Of a DNA stretch of 64,000 bases, positions 33,284-43,573 are shown one piece after another. Every line of letters begins with the position of its first letter. Within the stretch, counting starts at the first letter, position 1. The notes under the pieces were generated by a model. The model had not been told where the DNA came from and searched no databases. It saw nothing but the letters and a program-made list of their open reading frames with translations. Location of the stretch: contig BTPP01000003.1 of assembly GCA_037102815.1 (NCBI GenBank), forward strand, positions 4,836,001 to 4,900,000, given 5' to 3'. A program made the translations under genes and the position numbers. The stretch comes from Neurospora intermedia (lineage: Eukaryota; Ascomycota; Sordariomycetes; Sordariales; Sordariaceae).

Positions 33284-34567
33284 ATGTCGGGCACAATAAC
33301 TGGCAAAGTAGCAGCCGGCGCCACGGCCGCCGTCACATCGGCAGTCGAGAATGTCGCAAGGACCGCAACCTCTCTGACAGCCGGCGGCGGCTTCGCACCG
33401 CGCGAAGTCTACGAATCCTCGACCCAAATCACCCGCTCCTACTACCTCGGCCACCACGCCTCCGCCCTCAACAAAATGCGCCAGACCATCTCGAACGTCG
33501 GTTTGATCATCGAATGCCGCGACTTCCGCGTACCCATCTGCTCGTGGAACCCGCTCCTCGAGCGCAGTCTCGCCGCCTCCGCCGCCGGCGAACGCTCCCG
33601 CATCATCGTCTACACCAAACACGACCTCGGCCCTCCCTCGGGCAACTTCTCCAGAGAGACCTCCATTGAGGGCTACACCAACGGCCGCTACCAAAGCGGT
33701 AAGGACATGGTCAAGACCCTCAAAAAGTACCACAAGAACTCCTACACCACCAAAGACGTCATGTTCCTCGGCACCTCCGCCGGCGCCCGCAGCCGCAACG
33801 ACGCGCCCAACAACGACAAACACCTGCTCGAGTCCATCAAGCGCATCGCTCGCGAAGCCGACTCCCTGACGGGTATGCGCGCCATGGTAGTCGGCATGCC
33901 CAACAGCGGCAAATCCACCCTGCTCAACCGGCTGCGCGCCAAGGGCATGGGTCTGCCCAAAGCCGCGCAAACCGGCGCCACACCGGGCGTCACCCGCAAG
34001 ATCGGCACCCCCGTGCGCATCATAGCCGGCGAGTCCGCCGACGACCCGAGCAGCGCTGGCTTAGGCGAGGGAGTCTTCATCATGGACACACCGGGCGTGT
34101 TCATCCCGTACGTCTCGGACCCGGAGGACATGCTCCGTCTGGCGCTGGTGGGGTGCGTGAAAGACGGCGTGATTCCGTCCGTCACGGTGGCCGATTACCT
34201 ACTTTACCATTTGAACCTTGTCGACCCGAAGCTGTACACGCGCAAGTTCGACTTGGGCAAGCCGACCAACGACGTGCACGAGTTCCTGCGGGCGGTGGCG
34301 ACACGCACGGGTAAACTGAGAAAGGGGTCGGAGCTGAACCTGGAGAACGCAGCCGACTGGGTGGTGCAGGCGTGGCGGCGCGGAGACCTGGGTCGGTTCG
34401 CGCTGGAGAGGGTCACAGAGGAGACGCTCGCGCAGGCGGTCGAGAAGGCGAGGGAGCCGACGGTGAGTATCAGCCAGGCGAGGAAGAGGGAGAAGGAGCA
34501 GAGAAAGGTCGCGCAGCAGATGAAGTGGGCAGGCATAACGGCGCCGCCGGGTGGGAGTGTGGCGTAG
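33284..34567 (+). CDS. mtg1: Mitochondrial GTPase Mtg1 (YlqF/RbgA family, circularly permuted)
   Basis: A single exon of 427 residues. It is a circularly permuted GTPase of the mitochondrial inner membrane, needed for large ribosomal subunit assembly in yeast (bacterial RbgA homologue). The permuted motif order is visible: G4 TKHD at 111-114, then G1 GMPNSGKS at 204-211, a GATPGVTR G2 stretch, and G3 DTPG at 268-271. The N-terminal HHASALNKMRQTISNVGLIIECRDFRVP is family-typical. Residues 1-35 lack strong acidity and are Ala/Thr-rich, consistent with mitochondrial targeting though Arg-poor. The C-terminus is a charged helix. The gene ends about 480 bp before a tRNA gene on the other strand. 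Confidence 0.95.
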   Translation: MSGTITGKVAAGATAAVTSAVENVARTATSLTAGGGFAPREVYESSTQITRSYYLGHHASALNKMRQTISNVGLIIECRDFRVPICSWNPLLERSLAASAAGERSRIIVYTKHDLGPPSGNFSRETSIEGYTNGRYQSGKDMVKTLKKYHKNSYTTKDVMFLGTSAGARSRNDAPNNDKHLLESIKRIAREADSLTGMRAMVVGMPNSGKSTLLNRLRAKGMGLPKAAQTGATPGVTRKIGTPVRIIAGESADDPSSAGLGEGVFIMDTPGVFIPYVSDPEDMLRLALVGCVKDGVIPSVTVADYLLYHLNLVDPKLYTRKFDLGKPTNDVHEFLRAVATRTGKLRKGSELNLENAADWVVQAWRRGDLGRFALERVTEETLAQAVEKAREPTVSISQARKREKEQRKVAQQMKWAGITAPPGGSVA

Positions 34568-35050
34568 GCACTCACCGATTCAGCATGATATGATGTGGAT
34601 TTCGGTTGTAGTTGAAAGTATGCCTCAGCGAGGAATGGAGGTTCAAGGAAAATTGGATTTCGCTCTGGTCAATAGAAAGGAAAAGGAAGAAGACAAAAGC
34701 ATTTGATACCCGCGCTCGTCAGAATTACGAGGGCTTAGACAATACACCAATCTTGGATAACAACTTCATCACCAACATCCTTTCCTGATGCTGTGTACTC
34801 TTAGTCAGTCTAGGGTAAAATACAGCATGCCTGCGAAATGATAGAAGGCTTCGAGGGGCAACATAATGCTAATTCATGTTGTCACGTACTCTTTACATCA
34901 ACACGAGAGCGAGAGAACCATGCCATCTTGTTATTTCTTCCTTAACGAAATCTGAAAAAGAAAAGGAAGTCGGTTAAAATAGCGAAAAAGGAATATGAAT
35001 CCAAAACAGCATTGAAAAGGGAAAAAAAGAAGTATTTGGTGATCATCGTG
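34568..35050. other. Intergenic region between Mtg1 and tRNA-Ser
   Basis: No gene is supported; moderately AT-rich. It contains the Mtg1 3' region and, next to the tRNA 3' end, an A-rich segment at about 35013-35031 that reads as a T-rich run on the tRNA's strand. That could serve as a Pol III terminator, but the nearest base runs are short. Confidence 0.4.
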
Positions 35051-35132
35051 CGACGTGGGCCTGATTCGAACAGACGCTCCCGAAGGAACAAGATTTCTAG
35101 TCTTGCGCATTAGACCACTCTGCCACCACGCC
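35051..35132 (-). tRNA. tRNA-Ser(AGA)
   Basis: The minus strand folds as a type II tRNA of 82 nt with a long variable arm (GTTCCTTCGGGAGC). The acceptor stem is GGCGTGG paired with CCACGTC (one G-U), followed by a G discriminator. The anticodon stem is CAAGA/TCTTG with loop CTAGAAA, so the anticodon is AGA (reads UCU, UCC via inosine). The T-arm is GTCTG-TTCGAAT-CAGGC. It has no intron and lacks CCA in the DNA, as usual in eukaryotes. Confidence 0.93.
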
Positions 35133-35267
35133 AATTGTTGTAAAACAGGTTCATCCGCTGCAAATATCAGTCCAATCCTTTCACAGCAGTCATGGTCAGA
35201 ACCATTCAATCAATGAATCATTAGTTTAGTGTTCTTCATTAGGTCATCAAGACATGTCCATCCCCAT

Positions 35268-36381
35268 TTACTTCCAGTTCTCGCCAAAGAACTCCAAAAC
35301 AGTCTTGTACCCCCTGACATACTCGCTCTTGACGCGCTCGTCCTTCAAGTCGCCGCGCGCCGCCATCCAGCCGTGGACCTGGTCCTTGAAGGTCTCGACG
35401 TGCTTGGGCACGCTAAGGTTCTGCTCAAACTCCTTGACCTTGTCCTCGGGCTCCTCCTTAGAGGCGAGCAGGATAAGGGGCACCTTGATGCCCTTGGCCT
35501 CCTCGGGGTCAACCATTGCCGGGTGGCACTCGGCACCAATGGAGAAGGGGTTATTCTCGGACTTGGTGATTAAGGAGACGACCTTGCCGCCCCAGCAGTA
35601 CTGTCGTAAAGTTTAGTCAGATAGATTCCCTTGTATACCTAGGGACAACCACACTTACACCAATGATACCCCAGGACTTGATGTTGGGGTGCTTGGCGCT
35701 CAGGGTCTTGACAAAAGCAGGGAGCTTCTCGGCGACGCCGTGGGGAGGGTTCTTGCTGAAGAAAGCGCCCAGGTTCTTCTTCTTCTCGTCCGTGTCGGGA
35801 GGGTACCACTCAATGGGGCACGGCTCGCCCTTGAACCAGTCGGGCATGAACACCTTGTACTTGGTGTCGTCGCTGGTGGCCAGGATATCGGCGCCTTGGA
35901 TAGTCTGGTCGAAGTAGCCGAAGATATCATAGATGACAACGATGCCCTTGGTGGCATCGTCGGGGCCGGTGACATAGGTCTTTAGGCCATCGTACTCGGT
36001 GAAGGAACCCTTGGGGCTATAGCCGGAGGTGACGACGGGAGGGATGTTACAGCTGGCGGTCTTGCGTTAGCGGTAACTGTCAGGATGGGGTGAGAAGAGA
36101 CGCATCACTTACCAGGCCTCGTTGTGGCCGTGGCAGGCTTGCATGGTGGACATTTTGGCTGTTCGCAGGGGGGCCGGACTGTTAACAAGGGTACTCGCAA
36201 TGAATTGAGCAGAGATGGGTCGTGAATTTGCAATGGTATGTAGAGCAGCACTGGCTGAAGAAGATCGGGAAGTGCTATGTAGAAGACGGGAATAGGCGCT
36301 GGTTCGCGAAGCAGAAGAGGAACTCGCAGAGGAAGCAGATGGCACTGAAGCCGTGAGACGGAACTGATTGGGACCAGGCAT
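35268..36381 (-). CDS. Dienelactone hydrolase-family protein with two in-frame starts
   Basis: Exons are 36381-36113, 36052-35659 and 35600-35268. Introns are 36112-36053 and 35658-35601 (both GTAAGT), giving 331 residues from the first ATG. Residues 1-76 are Ser/Ala/Arg-rich without acidic residues (SRTSAYSRLLHSTSRSSS), like a mitochondrial presequence. M77 (36155-36153 region; ATG at 36153) starts a 255-residue form beginning MSTMQACHGHNEAC, the usual fungal start. Hydrolase landmarks are CCNIPPVV, then GLKTYVTG, IVVIYDIFG, GIIGYCWGG (nucleophile Cys across the second exon junction) and DQVHGW (His of the triad). The substrate is unknown; the yeast relative is Aim2. The N-terminal leader could give dual targeting. 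It is convergent with Mtg1, across the tRNA. Confidence 0.9.
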
Positions 36382-37329
36382 ACCTGTTGTACCTTGATGA
36401 AGGACTGTGTGTTTATAGCATACACGTCTTGAAATTCAAATGTATTTCTTTTAGGTGTTTATGTTCAATATTCAATAAGTAACCATCACCATCGCGCAAC
36501 CGCGGCGCAACACGCAGGAGCATCGGTGGGCGGGGTAGCTTCCTCCTCCCAGTTCAGGTTCCTATGATGTCACCACTATGTCCGAACAGCTTCCCGAAAC
36601 CCCACCTTCCCGCCCATCGGCCTTTTGCTCGAGAAGGAGCCCAGATGGCTTCAATCGGGACTTCAATACCTACCTGACCAATCATGTGCCGCAATTGACT
36701 GGCGTCTCGGGGCCAAAGTTTACATCGGACGCCATCATTTCTTTTTCTTCCATTCTCCATTCCTTTCGACCAACTTCAACACCACATGACGGATTGAACA
36801 CCATTCCGTCTATGGTAGCCCCCAATCAGCCAGGCGACCGCCTCACCACCGACACTCGGCCTTCATGTCGACTCGTTGCTTTTCCGAATCTGAAATATTA
36901 TATACACTCACTTATTTTCCCGCGAAGAGATCGAACATCAGTGACACATGACAGGTTCATCTGCGTCACGATCTGACCAGATAAGATCGACTGCGAGTGG
37001 AAATCTACCATGCGATGAAAATTTCCATGTCTGCAATGCCAAATTACACTCTTTATTGCTGAAGACAGTGCGCTCTAAAATAACAAACAGCTTGCGATCC
37101 ACCGGCCTTTTCCCGTTCTTTTGACAGTCTCTTTTGCCTTAACACCCTAGAACATCACCGTCACAATTTCCATGCGCCTCTCTGGGAGATTACGCAGTTT
37201 TTCCCTCGCATTATATCCCATGACCTGAAAGTCTGGCAGGCCCTTCACTCACTCAGAGAGGATGGTCTTGACATTTCTCTCAGTCTCGTGCAATTTCTCT
37301 CCCACATCCACCACGTCAACAGACCTCAA
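36382..37329. other. Intergenic region between hydrolase and Nudix genes
   Basis: No gene is convincingly supported. A 132-codon plus-strand frame at 36578-36976 lacks recognisable motifs. The left part must contain the hydrolase promoter. Confidence 0.45.
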
Positions 37330-38013
37330 CTAGGCACTGTTGATGGTATATCCCGATTTCCTAACATCCGCTACCGCCTTCTTCACCACAGCAACTTCGC
37401 TCGCAAATCGAAGTTTTTGGTCCACCTCCGAGATGAGGACCCATGAAGCCTCGAGCTTTTCATATGTCTCCTGTGTCCCATTGTCTCGTGTGGCCGTCGA
37501 GTCAGCCGTTGCCACGAAGAAGAAGACGGCCTTGAGCGCTTTGGTATCGGACTGCGGGTCTGGGTAGAGGCAAGTACCGACAAACTCGGTGCTCAGGTGC
37601 CCTTCGGTGATCTGTGGGCTCTTTTGTGGTGCTCCATCAGCCCCTTCGTCGACGGTAGGCGGTGTTGCTCTCGTAGCAATGTTGAGCTCCAACGGCGTCG
37701 CTCGCACTCCGGTCTCTTCGTATGTCTCGCGCAGAGCCGCGTTGAGCATGGGCTCGTCAATGTTCCTTCGACCCTTGGGCAGCTGAAAGATCTGAAGGTT
37801 CCGGTTCCAAATCAACAGCACCTTTCCACGGCCGAGGTCAAGCGTCACGGTGCCGCACGAGATCACAAAGGCGTTAGCTGGGTGGAATACCATGCTGGCA
37901 TCAATGCCATCCAGCCATGGCTGAAGATCGATCGCCATTGTGTTGTCGGTTCTGTTGTCGGTTCTTGGTTTAAAAGTCTTTGGAGGCTGGCGAGGTTCAC
38001 TGCTGCGGGACAA
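37330..38013 (-). CDS. Nudix hydrolase
   Basis: A single exon of 227 residues from the first ATG. An internal ATG at 37938 (MAIDLQPWLDG) would give 202 residues and may be the real start because the first 25 residues are polar and unconserved-looking. The Nudix box GRRNIDEPMLNAALRETYEETGV, residues 81-103, matches G-x5-E-x7-REUxEExGU exactly, with all metal-binding Glu present. Nudix enzymes hydrolyse nucleoside diphosphates linked to another moiety. The substrate cannot be read from sequence. A fungal diadenosine or nucleotide-sugar hydrolase is possible. Confidence 0.92.
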   Translation of the reverse strand: MSRSSEPRQPPKTFKPRTDNRTDNTMAIDLQPWLDGIDASMVFHPANAFVISCGTVTLDLGRGKVLLIWNRNLQIFQLPKGRRNIDEPMLNAALRETYEETGVRATPLELNIATRATPPTVDEGADGAPQKSPQITEGHLSTEFVGTCLYPDPQSDTKALKAVFFFVATADSTATRDNGTQETYEKLEASWVLISEVDQKLRFASEVAVVKKAVADVRKSGYTINSA

Positions 38014-39022
38014 GTTCTCCTTGTGTGTGTTGTGGGAGCACCGAGGAGCTGCTCAAGGATGCCCCCATATATATGGTTGCCAGTGCAAGGAATGAACAAG
38101 CCGAGGATGATGCGTTCCAGTCTCGCCACAGCTTCGATAAGTCTGGTATATGGGCCACGCCACAAAGCAAACTCTCTGTTCTGAAAAGCAACTTTCTCGT
38201 CCTCTCCCAATACGATACCCAAGTTATATTAACAGGGCCATTCATCCCTTTCGCCTGCAGACCGAGCGGCTCAGAAACACGCCATGGTTAGTACCCAGTA
38301 CTCCGGACCATTTCATCCTGATATCCGAGCGCCGGTGAGCGACAGTAGCAACCGGTCAATCTGCAGGACTGGTCCAAAGCATGGGTTCACGGACTGAAAA
38401 AGAAACAAGCGTCTACCGACGCACCATCGTGATGGGTCCCATGGAAGCGGCCAGTTAACGCCTGCCCCCCAGTTCCCTATGCAATATATTATCCATGAAC
38501 GCGAACTCCGAGCCTTGTGTCACGACCATGGTTCACAAACCTACGTACCGTATCGCCCTGTCGTGCTGCGAGTTCGACGGTCCGATACAGCTCCACGTGT
38601 TGTCCTCCTTCTAAGTCGTCAGTCTTACCACAGCTGTCGTCGAATCAACATCAAAGTTGGCCCCAAATCAAAGCGGCGTTATGTGATACCTGGGAGCAAA
38701 AGTTCATGATGTCTCGTTTGAGTAATCACAACGTCGACTGAATTCACTGCATTCTGGTGACGATGGTGGCTGATCATACCATCGTAGCACCATCAGATGC
38801 CCGATGCTGTACATTGCCCAAAAGCCATCATCTTTTCATGAGTGCCGGTACAAGTCGGCTTCTTGGTATAAACCCAGAGTCTTACCCCAATTTGTGTTGT
38901 TAAAGATCTTCACCGCTGTTCTATGGTCTCTGTTTATTTGTAGCTTTCAGCTGTTCGTTCCCGATTCCGTTTCCTTGCCTGAAGTTCCTATGATGGAGTT
39001 CCCCCCCTGTAGAGGGAGAAAC

Positions 39023-39055
39023 TTTTTTTTTTCAATTTTTTTTTTTTTTTTTTTT
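39023..39055. repeat. Poly-T tracts (T10 and T20)
   Basis: Ten T at 39023-39032 and twenty T at 39036-39055, separated by CAA. On the minus strand this is poly-A. No coding remnant next to it supports a retroelement tail. Confidence 0.9.
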
Positions 39056-40278
39056 CACGTTGTATACTTTTGGGGCAAGCAAGCAGTTCTGTGCCATCTT
39101 ACTCTTGATTTTGCCCCGTAAAGCACTCGATCACCGACATTTTACCTGATGCCTTCCCCTGCCTACACCGGCGCTCCCGTTCCTGTTCCTGCGTCGACAA
39201 GCTGATTTTCACCGGGGTTCTCTGCGATTACCCGCTATGCAAACATTTTCTCGTAGAGGAAGGTTCAATCATATCCGTCTTGTCAGGGCAGCTCACCCGA
39301 TTAACGGAAACGGTTCTCCTACGTACTCCTCAGAAACCGGGGTCCAACGGCTTGTTAGTATCCAATGAGCCGCCAACATACATTCGCTCCCATCCTTTCA
39401 CGCTGTTCTAATTCGAGTAGCCCGCGCATATGAAAATCACTAAATCTTCTCGACCTTTCCCTTCGACCGGTTGAAAGTTGCTACGCTCTGCGATCCTACC
39501 GCTCCGGCCTTGTACTACCAACTTCTAACTAACATTCGCAGATTGCCCCCTGCGGAGGTCTTACAAGCCATTCGTTTGCCTATGCTGTCAAAGGGAATGG
39601 GCCCATGTTACCCAACAAATTGGGCATGAGTATACCCTGACAAATTCTTAGGCGGTCTTCAAGTTTCAGGCAGAGTAGAAACTTGAAGCGCATACACACT
39701 CACCTGCTATGTGGGACGACGCTCTGACAAGCCGTGTCCTTAGATGCTACGCTACCCAACTATTACAGAAGGCAATGGGAAGTTAGTCTACATGAGGACG
39801 AACGAACAAGAACCCCGAGAGTACATCCACAGTGATAGCCCGCCGTTCAATGCGAGGTGTCTGATCATTCAAGAGGGTACAATATTGAGCACGATCGAAA
39901 TAATTCTCCTGTCTGCCCTTGGAAAACGGAGGTCCAGACTTTGGAAGTCATCGCAAATTTTGCGTGCCCAGAAAGTCATGTCTATCTGGATCTCGTCGCT
40001 CCCGGCGTAAAGTCTAGAGGTGGTTTTTGTTCGCTTCTGTATTACCGAGATCATATGGCTCCGGAATGGCCATCCTGCGCACCAGCGGCCACTGCTGTCT
40101 CATATACAATCTGTCGAGATCCCGTATCACGTCAACCGGAAAAGATTCAAGAAGGGGGCTCATCTTGGTTTCGGACAGACATTAGTCCCGGTAAGGAAAA
40201 CTAACGGGTATATGCTTACATTACGAAATCTCCAGTCCGCGTAAGTATCTTTCAGGGAAAATGCAGTGGCGAAGAGAC

Positions 40279-40379
40279 ATTGCTAGTTTAGCAATACGTT
40301 CGACGATAGGGATGCTAAGCCTTAAGTAAACATGGGGAACACGGGCGAAGGACGGCCTTAGCCGCCCGTGAAGTTTACT
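40279..40379. other. Two adjacent perfect-stem hairpins; candidate structured RNA
   Basis: Hairpin 1: ATTGCTA (40279-40285) pairs with TAGCAAT (40289-40295) around a 3-nt loop. Hairpin 2: AGTAAAC (40325-40331) pairs with GTTTACT (40373-40379). Inside it CACGGGCG (40340-40347) pairs with CGCCCGTG (40363-40370), and AAGG with CCTT near the apex around a short loop. No gene covers the region. It could be a structured non-coding RNA or a small-RNA precursor; transcription is not shown. Confidence 0.5.
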
Positions 40380-41487
40380 AACGCGGTTCATCCTACATAA
40401 CCGCAAGCTGGGGAGGACACAAAGAGAGACACACAAACGATATCTCTATCATAAAGAGGGCTCAAGAAGAAGCGCGATGAAGGAGCTTGGTAATATCAGG
40501 TCAGCCTCGATGTGCAACCAAGTGTCGACGATCCGAAATCGATCTCAGTGCAAGCACCCATCTACCCAGGCCGATGTTGCATAATATCTCCGAGGCTACG
40601 TTGGTACTGATGATCAAACGCTCGATTCTGCGGATCATTGTGGAGGTCAGAAAAAAACTGATCGAACATAGAAACATAACCGAGACGTATAGCTGACACT
40701 GTGACTATTTGACGGCGTTAGTTCTTACTCGCGGTTGAAGGGGAGGGGGCTGGGCTGCTTCACCAACAAAGGTTACGTGCATATGCCAGGGCCGCCATGA
40801 TCGTACACGTGTATAAGCGAAGCTCTTCCCCATGTGGTTGCTTCCCACAAGTTTTTGTTGGGAAAAGATTCCCGAGTAAGGAACAATTTACTGACAAAGC
40901 TCGTTCTCCTCCGGCGGTTTACAAGTGTTATGCGTTTATATATAAGACAGGGCGGACCAACCGGGTTCCACCACACAATTGTGCGGCTCATATATCACAT
41001 TTTTGACGACCATCCCGTTCTCATCACGATGAAGGAGTGGTCAATAGAGGGTGGGGGTCATCCTTGTCTAAACGCAGGCACAAGGCACGAGATACTCACA
41101 CAGACCAGGATGTGAGAAGACTAATGCGAAGCAACGAAGGACAGGCAAGAGGCGGGAAGGCCGGACAAGGTAGATCGTCGTCATCACCATCATCATTGTC
41201 GAATGTCAAATGTTACAATGGTACACAGAGAGCAAGGAACGAAAAGTCTGGGCCCGTCACAGCATCTCATGCAGCAGCTGTGTACACTAGCCTCATGATG
41301 CAGCTTGTAAAGGGGCATGTTGGAGAGGTTCTTCTGTACAGTTTTCCTGAACAAAACATACGAACAAAGTGGAAGAAATCACACTATTTTCAGTAGAGAG
41401 GCTGATACTGAAGTTGTCGAGAGCACTCCTCTGTCTATAGAAGTATCCAATGCCATTGCCAATCTCACAATGATTTCTACAGACAAG

Positions 41488-42939
41488 CTAATTGTTAGCC
41501 AAATGGGCATACTCCTTGTTGAAAGCCCTTCCAATGACCATCCTCCTAACTTCTGAGGTGCCCGCGCCAATCTCGTACAACTTGGCATCCCTCATGATCC
41601 TCGACACCGGCATCTCCTCCATGTAGCCCATACCACCCAAGATCTGAATAGCATCCAGAGCGACCTCGGTCGCCCTCTCTGCCGCATACAAAATAGCACC
41701 AGCGCAGTCCTGAGTCTTGATAATCCCTTGCTCATCAACCGTCTTGGCCGTCGCATACGTGTACGCCCTCGATGCCTGCAACTTGGTGTACATATCCGCC
41801 AACTTGCCCTGCAACAGCTGAAAATGGGCAATCGGGGTACCAAACTGCTTCCTCGAGTGAGCATACGGCAAGGCAACATCCAGAGCCGCCTGCATCAAGC
41901 CCAGCGGTCCCGCGCTCAGCACCAGCCTCTCCAGATCCAATCCCTCCATCAACACCTTCACGCCCCCATTGACCTTGCCCAGCACATTCTCCTCGGGCAC
42001 AAATACGTTCTCGAACACCAGCTCACCAGTGTTCGACCCGCGCATGCCCATCTTGTCCAGCTTCCTCAGGCACTCGAACCCCTCCGCCTTGACCCCGTCC
42101 TTCTTCGTCTCCACGATGAAAGCCGTGATTCCCTTACTTCCAGCATCCGGCTCCGTCTTGGCATACACCACAATCACGTCCGCATCCGGGCCATTGGTGA
42201 TCCACATCTTGCTTCCATTGAGCTTATACCCGCCGCCCTCGACCTTCTTGGCCGTCGTCCGCATGCTGACCACATCACTTCCACTTCCACTCTCGCTCAT
42301 GGCCAACGCACCGACTTTTTCGCCGGAAATCAGTCCCGGCAGGTATTTCTCCTTTTGCTCGGCGTTGCCGTTCAGACTCAGCTGGTTCACGCACAATTGA
42401 CTGTGCGCGGCATAGGACAGGGCAATCGAGCCCGAAGCGCGCGAGAGTTCCTCCATGACGACGCAGTGCGCTTGGTAGCCCATCGATAAGCCGCCGTAGG
42501 CTTCGTCGGCCGTGATGCCGAGGAGACCGGCGTCGCCGAGGGCCTGCCACATGTGAGGCGGGAAGGCATTGGATCTGTCGGTTTCGGCGGCGAGGGTATC
42601 GGGAAGGGAACGCCGGACGAATTCTTGCACGCGCTCGCGGAGCTCGGTGAGGTCGGTGGGGGAAGGGGCAGTGAAGCCGGCGGGGTGTTTGTTGTTGTGG
42701 GAGGCATGGCGGCGTTGGGTTTGGATGTTGTTGAGGGTTAGTAGTGGTGAGACTGTGGTTGGTGATGGGCGGCGTGGTGTTGTGGTTGTGGTTGTGGTTG
42801 TGGTTGTTATTGTCGCCGTGTAAGTGCTGTGGAGTCGCGATTGACGGGGAACCCTTGAAATCCCCGTGGGGATTCTGGGGATGATGGATTTGGTGGTGGT
42901 GGAGCGCGCAAGGGCGCGGGAGAGGCCTTGGGTGGACAT
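41488..42939 (-). CDS. ivd: Isovaleryl-CoA dehydrogenase, mitochondrial
   Basis: One exon of 483 residues from ATG 42939. The frame is open upstream to 43110, but the upstream part reads as leader. The enzyme oxidises isovaleryl-CoA to 3-methylcrotonyl-CoA with FAD in the mitochondrial matrix (leucine breakdown), passing electrons to ETF. The presequence is Arg/Ser/Thr-rich with a Thr run encoded by a GTG/GTT tract. Acyl-CoA dehydrogenase signatures are [28 protein letters not shown], and [11 protein letters not shown] with [17 protein letters not shown] near the end. The catalytic Glu specific to this subfamily lies in [14 protein letters not shown] at residue 337. It is head to head with mccB. 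Confidence 0.96.
   Translation of the reverse strand: MSTQGLSRALARSTTTKSIIPRIPTGISRVPRQSRLHSTYTATITTTTTTTTTTPRRPSPTTVSPLLTLNNIQTQRRHASHNNKHPAGFTAPSPTDLTELRERVQEFVRRSLPDTLAAETDRSNAFPPHMWQALGDAGLLGITADEAYGGLSMGYQAHCVVMEELSRASGSIALSYAAHSQLCVNQLSLNGNAEQKEKYLPGLISGEKVGALAMSESGSGSDVVSMRTTAKKVEGGGYKLNGSKMWITNGPDADVIVVYAKTEPDAGSKGITAFIVETKKDGVKAEGFECLRKLDKMGMRGSNTGELVFENVFVPEENVLGKVNGGVKVLMEGLDLERLVLSAGPLGLMQAALDVALPYAHSRKQFGTPIAHFQLLQGKLADMYTKLQASRAYTYATAKTVDEQGIIKTQDCAGAILYAAERATEVALDAIQILGGMGYMEEMPVSRIMRDAKLYEIGAGTSEVRRMVIGRAFNKEYAHLANN
42777..42811 (-). repeat. GTG/GTT-rich tract encoding a Thr run in the ivd presequence
   Basis: A near-tandem GTTGTG hexanucleotide array that translates on the minus strand to a run of about ten Thr in the transit peptide. 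Confidence 0.7.
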
Positions 42940-43278
42940 TTGTGTGTTTTGTCGGGTTTTGTTTACTTGGTGAAGACTAAAATCGATGGTTGCTCTGGTA
43001 GTAGATAGATAAAGTTGGGGGAGAAAGGGGAGGAGAAAAAGAACGAGAAAGTTACAGTTGTAATCAAGTCGGGATGAGCTCCGTTCATCCTTTCTCTTCC
43101 TCTTGTGCATCCCCTGGATCCCCCCTCGCCATCCACTAACAATGGCCAGTCACGAATTACACCAACTAGCGTTAACTTTCTGGTCCAAACATCCCGCATC
43201 TAGCCAGAGCCGCGGCAGTCTTTGATGGTAAATGTTACCCTTGTGTTCTATTGAAAGTGGCCGGTTGGCGACGGCTTG

Positions 43279-43284
43279 CCTCGG
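43279..43284 (+). promoter_or_regulatory. CCTCGG motif (FarA/FarB-like core)
   Basis: Exact hexamer inside the ivd/mccB shared promoter, about 295 bp upstream of mccB. Function is inferred from the Aspergillus short- and long-chain fatty-acid regulators. Confidence 0.4.
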
Positions 43285-43427
43285 GTTTTGGCGATCTTGT
43301 TAGTGATCCTTGTTGTGATTGGCTACATGGAAGCCGGGCATTGAGTTTCACAAGCCCGTGAGGGGTACGTCAGACGGTGTGATGGATGCCAATGTCGAGA
43401 TCTGAGATGGCAGCCGCTCAAGTTAGA

Positions 43428-43433
43428 CCGAGG
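43428..43433 (-). promoter_or_regulatory. CCTCGG motif, opposite orientation
   Basis: CCGAGG on the plus strand, about 145 bp upstream of mccB. It overlaps a symmetric CCG-N7-CGG at 43428-43440. Confidence 0.4.
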
Positions 43434-43573
43434 ACTTCGGCTGGGCGCGGCGGAGTTGGAAGGAAGTTGTCGTGGGCATCTTTTCCCCTTGGTCTTGTTG
43501 TTTTCCTCTTTCTTTCCGTCCTTCTTGTACGTTGTGTCGAGTTTGTGATTCCGAGTTAAACACCATCATCACC

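Larger units (their letters stand above)
38014..41487. other. 3.5-kb gene-poor region with poly-T tract and hairpins
   Basis: No protein gene is supported on either strand; frames are short and lack motifs. The left end is the Nudix promoter and the right end the 3' region of ivd. Notable content is a T10 and T20 pair at 39023-39055 and strong hairpins at 40279-40379. The middle has no obvious repeat and is not strongly AT-rich, so it is not a typical RIP-degraded relic. Confidence 0.5.
42940..43573. promoter_or_regulatory. Shared divergent promoter of ivd and mccB
   Basis: 634 bp separate the two start codons. It contains two CCTCGG motifs in opposite orientation (43279-43284 plus, 43428-43433 minus), a CCG-N7-CGG pair at 43428-43440, a CCG-N8-CGG pair at 43261-43274, and an inverted CCAAT (ATTGG) at 43318-43322. 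CCTCGG is the core recognised by FarA/FarB-type fatty-acid regulators in Aspergillus; CCG pairs are typical of Zn2Cys6 regulators. Co-regulation is inferred. Confidence 0.55.

Noticed and set aside
33281-33970. 229-codon minus-strand frame
   Set aside because: Antisense to the Mtg1 coding sequence; Gly/Ala/Val composition is typical of codon-bias shadows.
36578-36976. 132-codon plus-strand frame
   Set aside because: No recognisable motif, and it lies between two minus-strand genes where promoter sequence is expected.
39023-39055. Poly-T as a retroelement poly(A) tail
   Set aside because: No reverse-transcriptase-like or endonuclease-like sequence adjacent and no clear target duplication seen.
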